A DNA stretch of 64,000 nt, taken from Lachnospiraceae bacterium AC2031 (lineage in GTDB: Bacteria > Bacillota > Clostridia > Lachnospirales > Lachnospiraceae). The notes under the pieces were generated by a model. That model worked only from the letters and a program-made list of their open reading frames with translations. It was not told the origin of the DNA and did not search any database. The position numbers were made by a program, and so were the translations under genes. Positions 62,712 through 64,000 of the stretch are shown here, one piece after another. The stretch lies in the NCBI GenBank assembly GCA_000687975.1, contig JIAB01000001.1:310001-374000 (forward strand). Reading direction: 5' to 3'. The first letter of the stretch is position 1, and every line of letters begins with the position of its first letter.

Positions 62712-64000
62712 TTATATTAAACGTGCCTCCAGATCATAGACATCAGAATCAGTGATTTTAACACGAACTATCTCTCCTGATATAAGTTCGCGTGGGGAAT
62801 CAATAAATACCATACCATCTACATCTGGCGCATCCATATAGGATCTTCCTACATAAACATCATCATCCGGCAGATAGCCATCAATGATAACATCTAGTTC
62901 TTTATCTATATAGCTTTCAAGTTTCTCAGCAGATATATCCTGCTGAAGAAGCATTATATCTTCAAGACGCTCGTTCTTTGTATCCTCATCTATCTGAGAA
63001 TCAAAGCTTGCTGCTGGGGTACCATCCTCCTGAGAATATGTAAATACTCCCACATGGTCGAGGGAAAGTTCCTCAAGAGTATCAAGCAAAGCTTCATGCT
63101 CATCTATGGTTTCACCAGGGAAACCAGTTATAATTGTGGATCTTATTACCATATCCGGCATCTTATCACGAAGTTCATTCACCACTCTCTTTATGCCAGC
63201 ATTATCGATACGTCGACCCATACGTCTCAGGATATCATCTTCAGTATGCTGCACTGGCATATCTATATAGTGAAGAACCTTAGGATTTGAAGCCATCTCA
63301 TTTATTAGCTCAGGATAGATTTCTTCCGGATATGCATATAAGAGTCTAATCCACTCTATCCCCTCTATCTTTGAAAGTTCCTTTAAAAGCAAATGGAGTC
63401 TCTTCTCACCATATAAATCGATGCCATAACATGTTGTTTCCTGTGCCACAAGTATCAGTTCCTTTACTCCTGAATCAGCAAGGACCTTAGCCTCTTGGAT
63501 AACAGATTCCATAGGAACAGACTTGTACTTACCCTTAAAGTAAGGTATAGCACAGTATGTACAACGTTTATCACAGCCATCAGCTATCTTAAGATATTCC
63601 AGATATGGACGTTCTGTAACTATACGTTCTATCTGGTTTCTATCTGGGTAAGGACTATCCAGATCATTAAATCTAGTAACCGGAGAACTATCTCTAGATG
63701 AAGTAGTGTCATCAGAATCATTTACAGGTCGAATAGCCCTAAGTTCATCTATAACATCTACTATAGAGTCAAGGCTCATAGTTCCCACAAATGCATCAAC
63801 TTCAGGAAGTTCCTTTGCTATCTGATCTTTAAACCTTTGAGCCATGCATCCAGTACATATAAGATACTTAAGCCTTTCTTCCTTCAGTTCAGAAAGTTCA
63901 AGAAGCTTATCTATACTCTCCTGAGTTGCTGATTCTATAAAGCAGCAAGTGTTAACTATAGCTGCATCAGCCTCCTCAGGATCAGATACTAGATTATATT
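62712..64000 (-). CDS. rimO: Ribosomal protein S12 methylthiotransferase (5' end cut)
   Basis: The frame is open to the right edge; 429 codons are visible, with the beginning missing. Methylthiolates Asp of S12 near the decoding centre using two iron-sulphur clusters. Seen are NTCCFIESA and CTGCMAQR (N-terminal cluster cysteines), CDKRCTYCAIPYFKGKYKS (radical-SAM CxxxCxxC, about 145) and a C-terminal TRAM-like region ending VKITDSDVYDLEARLI. The linker between the MTTase and radical SAM parts contains a Ser/Asp/Thr-rich stretch (DSDDTTSSRDSSP). Ends 155 bp before the surface-protein gene C. Confidence 0.95.
   Translation of the reverse strand, partial: YNLVSDPEEADAAIVNTCCFIESATQESIDKLLELSELKEERLKYLICTGCMAQRFKDQIAKELPEVDAFVGTMSLDSIVDVIDELRAIRPVNDSDDTTSSRDSSPVTRFNDLDSPYPDRNQIERIVTERPYLEYLKIADGCDKRCTYCAIPYFKGKYKSVPMESVIQEAKVLADSGVKELILVAQETTCYGIDLYGEKRLHLLLKELSKIEGIEWIRLLYAYPEEIYPELINEMASNPKVLHYIDMPVQHTEDDILRRMGRRIDNAGIKRVVNELRDKMPDMVIRSTIITGFPGETIDEHEALLDTLEELSLDHVGVFTYSQEDGTPAASFDSQIDEDTKNERLEDIMLLQQDISAEKLESYIDKELDVIIDGYLPDDDVYVGRSYMDAPDVDGMVFIDSPRELISGEIVRVKITDSDVYDLEARLI

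Overview
The window reads as a chromosomal segment of an AT-rich, low-GC Gram-positive anaerobe, most likely a member of the Lachnospiraceae (Clostridia). Family-level evidence is the IspH-S1 fusion next to cmk, the plsX-rnc-smc-ftsY order, a five-subunit sodium-pump decarboxylase operon with an OadG-type subunit, BspA-type leucine-rich surface proteins ending in cell-wall-binding repeats, and two GGEEF diguanylate cyclases. Genus cannot be decided from the sequence alone. Nearly all genes lie on the minus strand; only a LysR regulator and one diguanylate cyclase are on plus. I saw no tRNA, rRNA, CRISPR array, integrase, transposase or prophage.

Left edge (1-4.4 kb): two paralogous BspA/LRR surface proteins with tryptophan-rich cell-wall-binding tails (the first is cut by the window edge), a relic of a third such tail, and a TetR regulator flanked by repeated operator-like sites. 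4.4-16.2 kb: a tightly packed likely operon transcribed right to left, plsX-rnc-smc-ftsY-threonine deaminase-walJ-ACT-DUF711-RNase G-nitroreductase, mixing phospholipid synthesis, RNA processing, chromosome organisation and protein targeting. 16.3-24.5 kb: rpmF, ackA, a diguanylate cyclase, coaE, polA, a zinc-finger membrane protein and an AIM24-family protein. 24.6-26.2 kb: ilvN-ilvC for branched-chain amino acids, without ilvB.

26.3-40 kb: core housekeeping in several transcription units: der-plsY-gpsA-scpA-scpB-phosphoesterase-L,D-transpeptidase; rnhB-yraN; rplS; lepB-rbgA-lepB; cmk-ispH/rpsA. 40.2-44.5 kb: metE-metF methionine synthesis, divergent from a LysR regulator, with three matching 15-bp palindromes in the shared promoter region. 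44.5-48 kb: a three-gene unit encoding a polyprenyl-phosphate-type glycosyltransferase, a multi-pass membrane protein and a threonine-rich sortase-anchored surface protein, a possible dedicated surface-glycosylation system. 48-51.5 kb: a ROK sugar kinase, a flavoprotein and a second diguanylate cyclase.

51.5-57.2 kb: an operon for a biotin-dependent sodium-pumping decarboxylase/transcarboxylase with CoA-type and oxaloacetate-type carboxyltransferases, a separate biotin carrier, a beta pump and a lipoprotein-like OadG. A roughly 190-bp highly structured element with imperfect terminal inverted repeats sits inside this operon, between the beta subunit and the oxaloacetate-type carboxyltransferase. 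57.3-64 kb: three mosaic beta-helix/cell-wall-binding surface proteins inserted around pgsA, then rimO cut by the right edge. A dispersed palindrome (GGGGACGGACCCC core) occurs three times at gene borders, acting as or resembling terminators.
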